DNA from: ZC4RG30 sp040508085 | GTDB lineage: Bacteria > Pseudomonadota > Gammaproteobacteria > Steroidobacterales > Steroidobacteraceae | Length of the DNA: 64,000 bases | Reading direction: 5' to 3' | Assembly (NCBI GenBank): GCA_040508085.1 | Contig: JBEVNO010000072.1 | Span: forward strand, 1 to 64,000 | In this document: positions 16,843-25,294 of the stretch, piece by piece | Layout of the letters: each line of letters begins with the position of its first letter | How positions within the stretch are numbered: the stretch's first letter is position 1 | Position numbers and translations under genes: made by a program | Notes under the pieces: generated by a model | Seen by the model: only the letters and a program-made list of their open reading frames with translations | Told to the model about the DNA's origin: nothing | Databases searched by the model: none

Positions 16843-17726
16843 CCCTGGACCTTCGGTGCGAGGCCAGCGAAATCGAACAACCGCGTATCCGCAAGGGTCG
16901 AAGGCTCCACATTGCGCAGCGCCGTCATCAGCGATTCGGTGCGGCCGGGATACTGCAGCTCCCAATCGGCGAGCATCTTCTTGACCGCGGCGCGCTGCAG
17001 GTTTTCCTGCGTGCCACACAGGTTGCAGGGAATGATGGGAAAGCCGCGCGCGGTGGCGTAACGCGCGATCTCGCGCTCCGGCACATAGGCCAGCGGGCGG
17101 ATCACGATATGCTGGCCATCCTCGGAGCGCAGCTTCGGCGCCATGGCCTTCAGCTTGCCGCCGAAGAACAGGTTCAGGAACAAGGTCTCGACAATGTCGT
17201 CCCGGTGATGACCCAGCGCCACCTTGGTGATCCCATGCTCGGCGGCATAGCGGTACAACGCTCCGCGTCGCATGCGCGAGCACAGGCTGCACATCGTGCG
17301 GCCCTCCGGGATCAGGCGCTTCACCACGGTGTAGGTGTCCTGCTCGATCACGTGGTACTCCACGCCCAGCGAGCGCAGGTAGTCCGGCAGCACATGCGCC
17401 GGGAAATCCGGCTGCTTCTGGTCCAGGTTCACGGCGATCAGCGAGAAATTGACCGGCGCACTGCGCTGCAGTGACAGCAGCATGTCGAGCAGCGTGTAGG
17501 AATCCTTGCCGCCGGATAGGCACACCATCACCCGATCGCCCTCGGCAATCATCGCGTAGTCGGCGATGGCCTTGCCGACCAGGCCGCGCAGCTGTGCCGC
17601 CAGACGCCGCTTGGTCCCCGACATGTCGCCGGGCGCGGCCAGGCCAACGGCTGCGGCGCCGTCGGCGGCAGCCGGACCGGCAGTCAGCGGCTCGTGGATG
17701 AGCTGTTGGAGTGGTGTGGCGGGCAT
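16839..17726 (-). CDS. ttcA: tRNA 2-thiocytidine(32) synthetase TtcA
   Basis: 295 residues. The PP-loop SGGKDS (71-76) binds ATP; the two CxxC pairs CSLC and CNLC hold the iron-sulfur cluster needed for thiolation of cytidine 32 in tRNA. GHHRDDIVETLFLNLFFGG is also conserved. The ATG at 17726 follows a GGAAG-like site; upstream codons in frame are not conserved. An Ala-rich N-terminal extension (about 10-40) precedes the core. It is the first gene of a run in which each later gene overlaps or nearly touches its neighbour. Confidence 0.95.
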   Translation of the reverse strand: MPATPLQQLIHEPLTAGPAAADGAAAVGLAAPGDMSGTKRRLAAQLRGLVGKAIADYAMIAEGDRVMVCLSGGKDSYTLLDMLLSLQRSAPVNFSLIAVNLDQKQPDFPAHVLPDYLRSLGVEYHVIEQDTYTVVKRLIPEGRTMCSLCSRMRRGALYRYAAEHGITKVALGHHRDDIVETLFLNLFFGGKLKAMAPKLRSEDGQHIVIRPLAYVPEREIARYATARGFPIIPCNLCGTQENLQRAAVKKMLADWELQYPGRTESLMTALRNVEPSTLADTRLFDFAGLAPKVQG

Positions 17727-17835
17727 GGGCTTCCGACCGCGGCGGGGCGCCGGGATCCGGGATTCTACCCGCCGCAGCGCCTGGCGGGCCGGCCCGGAGC
17801 ACCCCGGCACGGCCTGCGCCCCCGGAAAACAGGGG

Positions 17836-20800
17836 TCAGGTGGTGGGGGTGGCCGGTTCCGGTGAATCGCCGGCGGGACTGCCGTGCTGGCCCTTGTCCG
17901 GGGCCTTCTCCTGGCCCTTCATCAGCCGGTCGATGACCCGCGACAGGTACTGCGGCGAACTGGTGTTGCGGGCGATCTTCACATAAAGGGCCGGCACCAC
18001 GAACATGGTCAGCGCCACGGCGAAGATGGAGCCGAAGAACACCGTCGCGCCGATCGACTGGCGGCTCTCGGCGCCGGCGCCGGTGGCAATCATCAGCGGC
18101 ACTGCGCCCATGGCCGTCGCCAGCGTGGTCATCAGCACCGGGCGCAGGCGGGCGGTGGCGGCCTCGATCGTGGATTCGAGGAAATCCGTGCCGCGATCGC
18201 GCAGCTGGTTGGCGAATTCGACGATGAGGATGCCGTTCTTGCTGGCGATGCCGATCAGCATCACCGCGCCGATCTGGCTGAACACGTTGATGGAAGAACC
18301 GAACAGCCACAGCCCGAACAATGCCCCGGTAAGCGCCATGGGCACGGCTGCCAGGATCACCAGCGGATGCACGAAACTCTCGAATTGCGCGGCCAGCACC
18401 AGATAGACGATGACCAGCGCGAAGGCGAAGGTCAGCACCAGGCCGCCCGAGGAGCGCTTCAGCTCGCGCGACTCGCCGTCGTAATCCAGCTGCACCGGCA
18501 CTTCGCCCTGCTGCTCGCGCACCACCTGCTCCAGATATGTCAGTGCATCGCCGAGCGGATAACCCGGGGCCAGGTTGGCGGTAAGGGTCACCGAGCGCAT
18601 GCGGTTGAAACGCCGCAGCTCGGAGGCCGCGCCGGTTTCCTGTGTCTGCACCACGCTGGCCAGCGGCACCAGTTCGCGGGTGGTGTCAGAACGCACGTAG
18701 ATGTTGTCGAGGTCGCCCACCGAGGCACGCTGCTCATCGCGGGCCTGCAGCACCACGTTGTACTCGTCGCCACCCATCAGGAAGGTGGTGACCACGCGCG
18801 AGCCCAGCATGGTCTCCAGCGAACGCGCCACGCTGGTCAGCGACACGCCGAGGTCGCCGGACTTGTTGCGGTCGACGGTGACGCGCAGCTGCGGCTGGCG
18901 CTCCTGGTAATTCATCTCGAAATTGGTGAGGCCGGGATTGGATGCCGCAGCCGCCATGACCCTTTCGCCCACCTCCGCCAGCTGCGCATACTCGGGGCCC
19001 TGCAGCACGATCTGCACCGGTTTGCCGTTGCCGCCGATACCCCCAGGCGTCTGCGGTACCACCCGCGAGCCGGGAATATCCTGCGTCCGCATGCGCACGC
19101 GCTGGGCGATCTGCTGCGCCGTGTCGGGACGTTCGCCCCAGTCCTTCAGCGGCAGCATGACCATGCCGCTGTTCACCGCGGACTGCGCGCCGAAGGTGCC
19201 GATGCGCGTGATCACGCGGGCGGCATTGCCGCGGTCCACTTCTTCCTTGGCAATGGCGCCGACGATCTCGAGCTGGCGCTGCGTGTATTCCAGGCTGGCC
19301 CCTTCTGGACCGGCCACGAATATCTGCACGCGACCGCGATCCTCCTGCGGCGCCAGCTCCTGCGGCAGCCGCATGCCCGACCAAGGCCAGCCCACCAGCA
19401 GCAGCGACAGCACCAGCGCGGCACTGAGGCCGGCACCGGCGAGGATCCATACCGGGCGGGCGCCGCCCAGCGCCCAGCGCAGCGCCACGTTGTACGAATC
19501 CGCAAAGGACTTGAAGGCATTGTCCACCGCCGTGGCCAGCCGGCCACGGTGGATGCCCTTGGCGAACAGCTTGGAAGTCATCATCGGCGTCAGCGTCAGT
19601 GCGACCAGTGCCGAGAACAGCACGGCCGCCGCCACCGACACGCCGAACTCGCTGAACAACCGCCCGACATTGCCCTGCATGTAGGAGATGGGCAGGAACA
19701 CCGCCACCAGCACCATGGTGGTGGCGATGACCGCGAAGCTGATCTCGCGGCTGCCGTTGATGGCGGCGACCAGTGGCGGCTCGCCCAGCTCGATGCGGCG
19801 CACGATGTTCTCCAGCACCACGATGGCGTCGTCCACCACCAGGCCAATGGCCAGCACCACGCCCAGCAGCGTCAGCGTATTGATCGAATAATTGAGTGCC
19901 ACCATCACCACGGCGGCCGCAAGGATGGATACCGGAATGGTGGCCGCGGGGATCAGCGTGGCGCGCATGCTGCCCAGGAACAGGAAAATGACCACCAGCA
20001 CGATGACGCCGGTCTCGGCCAGCACCTTCAGCACTTTCTCCATCGACTCGCGGATGAACACCGAGTTGTCGATGTTCACCTCGAGGCCGATGTCCTTTGG
20101 CAGCGTCGGCCGGATCAGCTCGATCTCCTTGCGGATGTCGGTCGCCACTTCCAGCACATTGGCCGTGGACAGCGGCGTGATCGCCAGCATCAGCGCCGGG
20201 CCGCCATCCACGGTGGAGCCGCCGCGCTGGTTCTCCGCCGCCAGCTGCACCTCGGCCACCTCGCCCAGCCGCACCAGGTAGCCGTCTTCGCCGCGGCCGA
20301 CCACCAGGTTGCGGAAATCGGCGTCGGTGCGCATTGCCGTGTCGGTGCGCAGCGTGAACTCGCGCTGGCGCGACTCGATGCGTCCGGCCGGCAGCTCGAT
20401 GTTCTCGGTGCGCAGCGCATTCTCGATGTCGGTCACCGTGACGCGGCGCGCGGCCATGGCGCCGCGGTCGAGCCAGACCCGCATCGAATAACGCTTGGCG
20501 CCGTTGATCAGCGCACTGGCAACGCCGGGCACCGCACCCAGGCGATCGACCAGGTAGCGTTCGGCGTAATCCGTGAGCTCGAGACCATTGCGCTCGTTGC
20601 TGGTCAGGATGATGAACAGCACCGGATCGGCGCCGCTTTCGATCTTCTCGATCTGCGGCGGGTCGGCCTCTTCCGGCAGGCGGCCCATTACGCGCGTGAC
20701 GCGGTCGCGCACGTCGTTGGCGGCCGCGTCGATGTTGCGGCCGGTGTTGAACTGCACGCTGATCTGCGAGCGTTCATCGCGGCTGGACGAGGTGAGCTTG

Positions 20801-21033
20801 TCGACGCCTTCAAGGCCGGCGACTTCGTTCTCCAGCACCTGCGTCACACGCGTCTCGATGACCGAGGCATTGGCGCCGCGGTAGTTCACGTTGACGCTGA
20901 CCACCGGCTGGGAGATGTCCGGGTATTCGCGCAGCGACAGCCGCAGCGCGGCCATCACGCCGACGATCAGCAGCAGCAGCGCCAGCACCGTGGCGAATAC
21001 CGGCCGCCGGATCGACAGCTCCGAGAGCGTCAT
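17836..21033 (-). CDS. RND efflux pump inner-membrane transporter
   Basis: 1065 residues, the size of AcrB/MexB-type hydrophobe/amphiphile transporters. The N-terminus LSELSIRRPVFATVLALLLL is the first membrane helix. Helix 4 has VGLVVDDAIVVLEN with the paired aspartates of the proton relay. Duplicated porter domains are seen, e.g. SRDERSQISVQFNTG and GMVMLPLKDWGERP. The C-terminal region carries FGLWLFGSSINVFSQIGAVMLIGI. It exports drugs, dyes or metabolites from the periplasm. Its ATG overlaps the adaptor gene stop by 4 bases; no outer-membrane channel gene is adjacent, so TolC-type partners must be elsewhere. Confidence 0.94.
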   Translation of the reverse strand: MTLSELSIRRPVFATVLALLLLIVGVMAALRLSLREYPDISQPVVSVNVNYRGANASVIETRVTQVLENEVAGLEGVDKLTSSSRDERSQISVQFNTGRNIDAAANDVRDRVTRVMGRLPEEADPPQIEKIESGADPVLFIILTSNERNGLELTDYAERYLVDRLGAVPGVASALINGAKRYSMRVWLDRGAMAARRVTVTDIENALRTENIELPAGRIESRQREFTLRTDTAMRTDADFRNLVVGRGEDGYLVRLGEVAEVQLAAENQRGGSTVDGGPALMLAITPLSTANVLEVATDIRKEIELIRPTLPKDIGLEVNIDNSVFIRESMEKVLKVLAETGVIVLVVIFLFLGSMRATLIPAATIPVSILAAAVVMVALNYSINTLTLLGVVLAIGLVVDDAIVVLENIVRRIELGEPPLVAAINGSREISFAVIATTMVLVAVFLPISYMQGNVGRLFSEFGVSVAAAVLFSALVALTLTPMMTSKLFAKGIHRGRLATAVDNAFKSFADSYNVALRWALGGARPVWILAGAGLSAALVLSLLLVGWPWSGMRLPQELAPQEDRGRVQIFVAGPEGASLEYTQRQLEIVGAIAKEEVDRGNAARVITRIGTFGAQSAVNSGMVMLPLKDWGERPDTAQQIAQRVRMRTQDIPGSRVVPQTPGGIGGNGKPVQIVLQGPEYAQLAEVGERVMAAAASNPGLTNFEMNYQERQPQLRVTVDRNKSGDLGVSLTSVARSLETMLGSRVVTTFLMGGDEYNVVLQARDEQRASVGDLDNIYVRSDTTRELVPLASVVQTQETGAASELRRFNRMRSVTLTANLAPGYPLGDALTYLEQVVREQQGEVPVQLDYDGESRELKRSSGGLVLTFAFALVIVYLVLAAQFESFVHPLVILAAVPMALTGALFGLWLFGSSINVFSQIGAVMLIGIASKNGILIVEFANQLRDRGTDFLESTIEAATARLRPVLMTTLATAMGAVPLMIATGAGAESRQSIGATVFFGSIFAVALTMFVVPALYVKIARNTSSPQYLSRVIDRLMKGQEKAPDKGQHGSPAGDSPEPATPTT

Positions 21034-22160
21034 GACGGCGGCGCTTCCGCCAGTTTGACGGCGGGCGCCGCGCTGACTTCGCGCACGGCTGCGCCATCGC
21101 GCAGCTTCAACGTGCCTTCGGTCACCACCAGGTCGCCAATGGCGAGGCCGGTTGCGATCTCGACGAAGCCCGGTTCACGGCGTCCCAGCGTCACCTCGCG
21201 CTTGGCCACCTTGCCCCCCGCCATCACATAAACAAACTGTCGCGCCTGCTCCGGCACCAGCGCCTCTTCCGGAACCACCAGCGCGGAGTGGCGATCCTGC
21301 GCCACCGACACCGTGAGGAACATGCCCGGCTTCAGCAGGCCATCACGATTGGGTACCGCGGCGCGCACTGTCACGGCGCGCGTGGTGGGATCGACGCGCG
21401 AATCGACGCTTACGATCTTGCCGGCGAAATTGCGACCCGGATAGGAGTTGGTGCGCGTGGCGACCACCTGCCCATCGCGCAGCTGGCCGAGGAACAGTTC
21501 CGGCACCGCGAAATCCACCTTGATGGAACTGATGTCATCAAGCGTGGTGATGACGGTGCCCGGGCTGATCAGCGTACCGAGGCTCACGCGCCTGAGCCCG
21601 ACGCGGCCGGTGAACGGAGCGCGGATGTAGGTATCTGACAGACGCGCCTGCGCCGACGCCACCTGCGCCTCGTTGGCCTTCATGGTGGCTTCCAGCTGCT
21701 CGTACTGCGCCTTCGACAGTGCCTGCGTGGCGAACAGCTCGCGGCTGCGGTTGAACTGGCTGCGGCTTTCCTCGAAAGCGGCGTTGGCGGCGGCGAGATC
21801 GGCAGTAACGCTGCTGCGATCGAGCTCCACCAGCACCTGGCCAGCCTGCACCGATTGACCATCGGAAAACCGGATGGCCGTGACGATGTTCGTGGTCTTG
21901 GAAGTGATGCTGACGGCTTCGTTGGCATTGGAAGTGCCGATGGCCTCGATACCGGCATTGATCACCCGCTGCTGCACCGGCGCGGTGACCACCACGATCG
22001 GAGGCGCGCCCGGGCCGGCAGCGCCGCCGCCTTGCGGCCTGCCTGCGGCGGGGCCACCGGCGGGAGGCGCGTCGTGCTTGGTCTGGTACACAGCCCAGCT
22101 CGCACACACCAGTGCGAGTGCGATGCTGACAACAGTGATTCCGGTGCGGGCGTCGGCCAT
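21030..22160 (-). CDS. RND efflux periplasmic adaptor (membrane fusion protein)
   Basis: 376 residues. A single N-terminal membrane anchor (TVVSIALALVCASWAVY) is followed by a Gly/Pro-rich linker, a lipoyl half (FSDGQSVQAGQVLVELD), an alpha-helical hairpin (about 115-165, ESRSQFNRSRELFATQALSK), the second lipoyl half (IRAPFTGRVGLR) and beta-barrel and membrane-proximal domains. It links the inner-membrane pump to an outer-membrane channel. The start at ATG 22160 was chosen because the transmembrane anchor follows. It forms a two-gene operon with the transporter; no local regulator gene of TetR or MarR type is seen. Confidence 0.92.
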   Translation of the reverse strand: MADARTGITVVSIALALVCASWAVYQTKHDAPPAGGPAAGRPQGGGAAGPGAPPIVVVTAPVQQRVINAGIEAIGTSNANEAVSITSKTTNIVTAIRFSDGQSVQAGQVLVELDRSSVTADLAAANAAFEESRSQFNRSRELFATQALSKAQYEQLEATMKANEAQVASAQARLSDTYIRAPFTGRVGLRRVSLGTLISPGTVITTLDDISSIKVDFAVPELFLGQLRDGQVVATRTNSYPGRNFAGKIVSVDSRVDPTTRAVTVRAAVPNRDGLLKPGMFLTVSVAQDRHSALVVPEEALVPEQARQFVYVMAGGKVAKREVTLGRREPGFVEIATGLAIGDLVVTEGTLKLRDGAAVREVSAAPAVKLAEAPPS

Positions 22161-22233
22161 AGGGCGCGCATTATTGCACCAGTGCCCCAATTCGTACCTA
22201 ACTAACTAAGCAGGAAAACGCAGGGTTTGGAGT

Positions 22234-23331
22234 TCAGTCTCCGCCTGGTTCCGATGAGCGTGCGCTATGCGCAAGAAGCAGCTGTTCCAGTCCCGGCGGC
22301 GGCTCCCCTTCGCCCACCCACAGCAGCACCATCTGGGTGTCAGGTGCGATAAGCAGGTGGCGTCCGTACGAGCGCAATGACAGGGCCACGTGCTCCCCGT
22401 ATGGCAGCAGCTGGAAGCCCAACCCATAACCGTTATGCACCGGCGAGCTCTGCGTCACCTGCGCCATGTAACCTCGCGTCCACAATTCGGCCCGGCCGCT
22501 GCGGCCGTCGGCGGCCAGCAGCAGCGCCAGCCGCACCCAGTCCGCCGCCGTGGCCCGCAGGCAGCAATGCGCTGCCACATTGCCACGCCGGTGGTCGAGC
22601 AGCAGCAGCGCGTCGTCGGCGGCGAAGCGCGACCATAGCTGCTGCTCCAGCACCCGCGCATAAGACGCCCCGCCGTGGGCTGCTGCCACCAGCGACAGCA
22701 GCTGCGCATTCACCGGCGACTCTTCGAAGTGGGTGCCGGGCGGGAATGCCACCGGCCAGTGCAGCGCGGCGCGGGCGAAATCCGGGCCCGAGTTGAGCCG
22801 CGCCCGCACCCCGAATGGATTCAGCGCATGGCCGGACAAGGCTGGCAGTCCCGACAGGTGCCAGAACAATTGTCGCGCGGTGATCTGGCCGCGCGGGTCG
22901 CCGTGCCAGGCAGGCAGCGCCTGCGCAACCGGCAGGTCCAGCAAGCCTGGGTGCTGCCCGCCGAGCACGGCGAACAACGGCGCCAGCACGGCACCGGACA
23001 GGCCGCGCCCATCCACCTGCGATCCAGCGCTGAAACCGGGTGCGAAGAAGGCATCCACCTGCCCGGCCGTGTTCGCCCGCAACAGCAGCCGGGTCGTGGC
23101 CGTGGCTGCAACGGGAACCAGGCTGGCATCGGCATGGAACTGCAGTTGCTGTGCGTCGGCACCACCGCGCACCCGCTCCACTGGGCCGGCAAGCTGCGCG
23201 GGCCAGGCGCCTGCCGCGTGATGCCACTGCCAGGCGCGCTGCCAGAAGGGCCAGTTTGCCGCCAGCGCGCCAACACCCAGGGAAACCGCCACCAGAATGG
23301 AGACGGTGAGAATGACCAGCACACGCTGCAT
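22234..23331 (-). CDS. Serine-hydrolase (class C beta-lactamase fold) homologue, probably inactive
   Basis: 365 residues with an N-terminal signal or anchor (VLVILTVSILVAVSLGVGAL). The order GQITARQLFWHLSGLPALSG, then FEESPVNAQLLSLVAA, then GYGLGFQLL matches penicillin-recognising serine hydrolases related to 6-aminohexanoate-dimer hydrolase and EstB. The place of the catalytic SxxK reads SQVD (104-107), and the YxN place reads FEESPVN with Glu in place of Tyr. Both essential bases thus appear lost. It may be a binding protein or a decayed enzyme. It is divergent from glgA with 34 bases between them. Confidence 0.72.
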   Translation of the reverse strand: MQRVLVILTVSILVAVSLGVGALAANWPFWQRAWQWHHAAGAWPAQLAGPVERVRGGADAQQLQFHADASLVPVAATATTRLLLRANTAGQVDAFFAPGFSAGSQVDGRGLSGAVLAPLFAVLGGQHPGLLDLPVAQALPAWHGDPRGQITARQLFWHLSGLPALSGHALNPFGVRARLNSGPDFARAALHWPVAFPPGTHFEESPVNAQLLSLVAAAHGGASYARVLEQQLWSRFAADDALLLLDHRRGNVAAHCCLRATAADWVRLALLLAADGRSGRAELWTRGYMAQVTQSSPVHNGYGLGFQLLPYGEHVALSLRSYGRHLLIAPDTQMVLLWVGEGEPPPGLEQLLLAHSARSSEPGGD

Positions 23332-23365
23332 CCCGGCATCATACGGGTACCGCTACACTTGGCGA

Positions 23366-24850
23366 ATGCCCCTTACTGATCCGCTTCGCATCTGCTTCAT
23401 CGCGTCTGAAATCGCGCCCCTGGCAAAGACCGGAGGGCTGGCGGACGTGGCCGGCGCGCTGGCCAAGTACCTGCACGCCGCGGGGCATGACATCCGGCTG
23501 TTCATGCCTCTGTACAAGCAGATCGAGCGCCGCCAGCTCAATGCCGTACCCGTGGAGTTCATGCAGCGGGTGCCGCTGCAGCTGGGCGCCCACAGCCTGA
23601 CCTTCGACGTGCTCACGGCGCGGCTGCCCGGCAGCGACGCGATGGTCTACCTGATCGATGCACCCGCCTTCTTCAATCGTGAGCGCCTGTATGGCAGTGC
23701 GCCGGACGAGCACCTGAGATTCCTGCTGCTGACCCATGCCGCATTCCTGTGCTGCCAGCGCATGGCCTTCGCGCCCCAGATCATCCACAGCAACGACTGG
23801 CACACAGGCTTTGCGCCGCTGCTGTTGAAGACCGTCTATGCGTGGGACCAGCTGTTCCGCGACACCCGCAGCCTGATGTCCATCCACAACATCGCCTACC
23901 AGGGCACGTTCAGCGCCGCGGCGCGCGCGGACACCGGTCTTGGGGATGCCGTCTGGATGCTGGATGGCGGCGAGCTGGCCGCCGGCCGCGTGAATCCGCT
24001 GCGCGAGGGCATCGCCCATGCCCATGCCATCAACACCGTGAGCCCGACCTACGCGCTGGAGATCCAGAGCCCGGCCTTTGGCTACGGCCTGCAGGATCTG
24101 CTGCGGGCGCGTTCGGCAGACCTCTCCGGCATCCTCAATGGCGTGGATTACGAGGACTGGAGCCCGGAGCGCGACCGCTTCCTGCCGCAGCATTTCAACA
24201 CCGACCGGCTCGATGTGAAGCAGCAGCTGAAGCAGGACTACCTGCAGCGGCTGGGCCTCGGCACGCCGGCGCGCAGCCGCGCGCCGCTGATCGGAGTGGT
24301 CAGCCGCCTGGCCTCCCAGAAGGGTTTCGACCTGCTGATGCGGGCGCTGCCCGTGCTGCTCGAGAACCATGATTTCTTCTGCGCGGTGCTGGGCAGCGGC
24401 GATGCGCTGTACGAGGATTTCTTCCGCGAGCTGGCCCACCTGCATCCCAGCCGCGTCAGTTTCCACGCCGGCTACAGCGAGGAACACGCGCACTGGATTG
24501 AAGCCGCCAGCGACATGTTCCTGATGCCTTCACAGTACGAGCCCTGCGGCCTGAACCAGATGTACAGCCTGCGCTACGGCACCATCCCGGTGGTGCGCCG
24601 CACCGGCGGCCTCGCCGATTCCGTGCAGCATTTCGATCCGGTGACGCGCACCGGCACCGGCGTGGTGTTCAACGATTACGACACAACGGCAGTGATCTGG
24701 GGCGTGGAAACCGCGCTGGGCTGGTACCGGCAGCCGGTGCTGTGGAAGCAGCTGGTCCGCAATGCCATGGCGCAGGACTTCTCCTGGGAACGCCGGGTCG
24801 GGGATTACGAGTTGCTGTACCAGCAGATGCTGGAAAAACCAGCTACCTGA
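23366..24850 (+). CDS. glgA: Glycogen synthase GlgA
   Basis: 494 residues, GT5 family, transferring glucose from ADP-glucose to glycogen. The ADP-glucose-binding KTGGLADVAGAL begins at residue 20; IIHSNDWHTGFAPLLLK, SIHNIAYQG, VSRLASQKGFDLL and SQYEPCGLNQMYSLRYGTIP are typical. The ATG at 23366 fits the family start. The gene begins the glycogen island; its stop codon overlaps the convergent LEA14-like gene by 8 bases, so there is no room for a terminator between them. Confidence 0.96.
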   Translation: MPLTDPLRICFIASEIAPLAKTGGLADVAGALAKYLHAAGHDIRLFMPLYKQIERRQLNAVPVEFMQRVPLQLGAHSLTFDVLTARLPGSDAMVYLIDAPAFFNRERLYGSAPDEHLRFLLLTHAAFLCCQRMAFAPQIIHSNDWHTGFAPLLLKTVYAWDQLFRDTRSLMSIHNIAYQGTFSAAARADTGLGDAVWMLDGGELAAGRVNPLREGIAHAHAINTVSPTYALEIQSPAFGYGLQDLLRARSADLSGILNGVDYEDWSPERDRFLPQHFNTDRLDVKQQLKQDYLQRLGLGTPARSRAPLIGVVSRLASQKGFDLLMRALPVLLENHDFFCAVLGSGDALYEDFFRELAHLHPSRVSFHAGYSEEHAHWIEAASDMFLMPSQYEPCGLNQMYSLRYGTIPVVRRTGGLADSVQHFDPVTRTGTGVVFNDYDTTAVIWGVETALGWYRQPVLWKQLVRNAMAQDFSWERRVGDYELLYQQMLEKPAT

Positions 24851-25292
24851 GCTTCATCCGCCCCTGGTGGTCGAACGGGATCGTGCGCAGCAATCCGGAC
24901 GCCAGCTGCACTTTGCCGACTACCCGGTAGCCCACGTCATCGAGCCTTGCGGAGCTGCCCAGCACCTTGAGAACGGCGGCGGCGGCATTGGCCGTGACAT
25001 TCACGTCGAATTCGGCCTCACCGCGCGCCGGCACGGTGAAGTCGCTGTCCGAAGTGCCATGCGCGAATTTCTCGCCGGCCACCTCCAGCTCGTAGGTGAT
25101 GCTGCGCACTTTCAGCTCGCGATCGTTGGGGTTCTGCACATGCATGCGCACCCGCAGCTGCTGCTGCAGCAGGTTGCCGCCCAGCATCTGCACATTCACC
25201 ACCTGCAGCTGCGGCTTCTGCAGATGCGTCGCGGCGCAGCCCGCACCCAGCAGCAACAATAGCCCCAAGGCAACAGCACGCAGGCAGGACAT
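24843..25292 (-). CDS. LEA14-like (WHy domain) lipoprotein
   Basis: 149 residues. The signal peptide ends in a lipobox (GAGC), then follows a water-stress/hypersensitive-response domain: VNVQMLGGNLLQQQLRVRMHVQNPNDRELKVRSITYEL with the characteristic NPN turn. LEA type 2 proteins have an immunoglobulin-like beta sandwich and are linked to desiccation and stress in plants and bacteria; this one is envelope-anchored. It is the last gene of the glgC-GH57-malQ transcript (2 bases after malQ), which may tie glycogen storage to stress survival. Confidence 0.85.
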   Translation of the reverse strand: MSCLRAVALGLLLLLGAGCAATHLQKPQLQVVNVQMLGGNLLQQQLRVRMHVQNPNDRELKVRSITYELEVAGEKFAHGTSDSDFTVPARGEAEFDVNVTANAAAAVLKVLGSSARLDDVGYRVVGKVQLASGLLRTIPFDHQGRMKLR

Positions 25293-25294
25293 GA

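Noticed and set aside
16843..17802. Upstream extension of the fusion gene frame across ttcA
   Set aside because: Translation there is Arg/Ala/Gly-rich and overlaps ttcA; homology to phosphatases begins only after the GTG at 16842.
17884..21231. Long plus-strand open frame of 1115 codons opposite the RND pump and adaptor genes
   Set aside because: It is antisense to two certain genes. The product is His/Gln/Arg-rich low-complexity sequence with no domain, as expected from GC-rich antisense.
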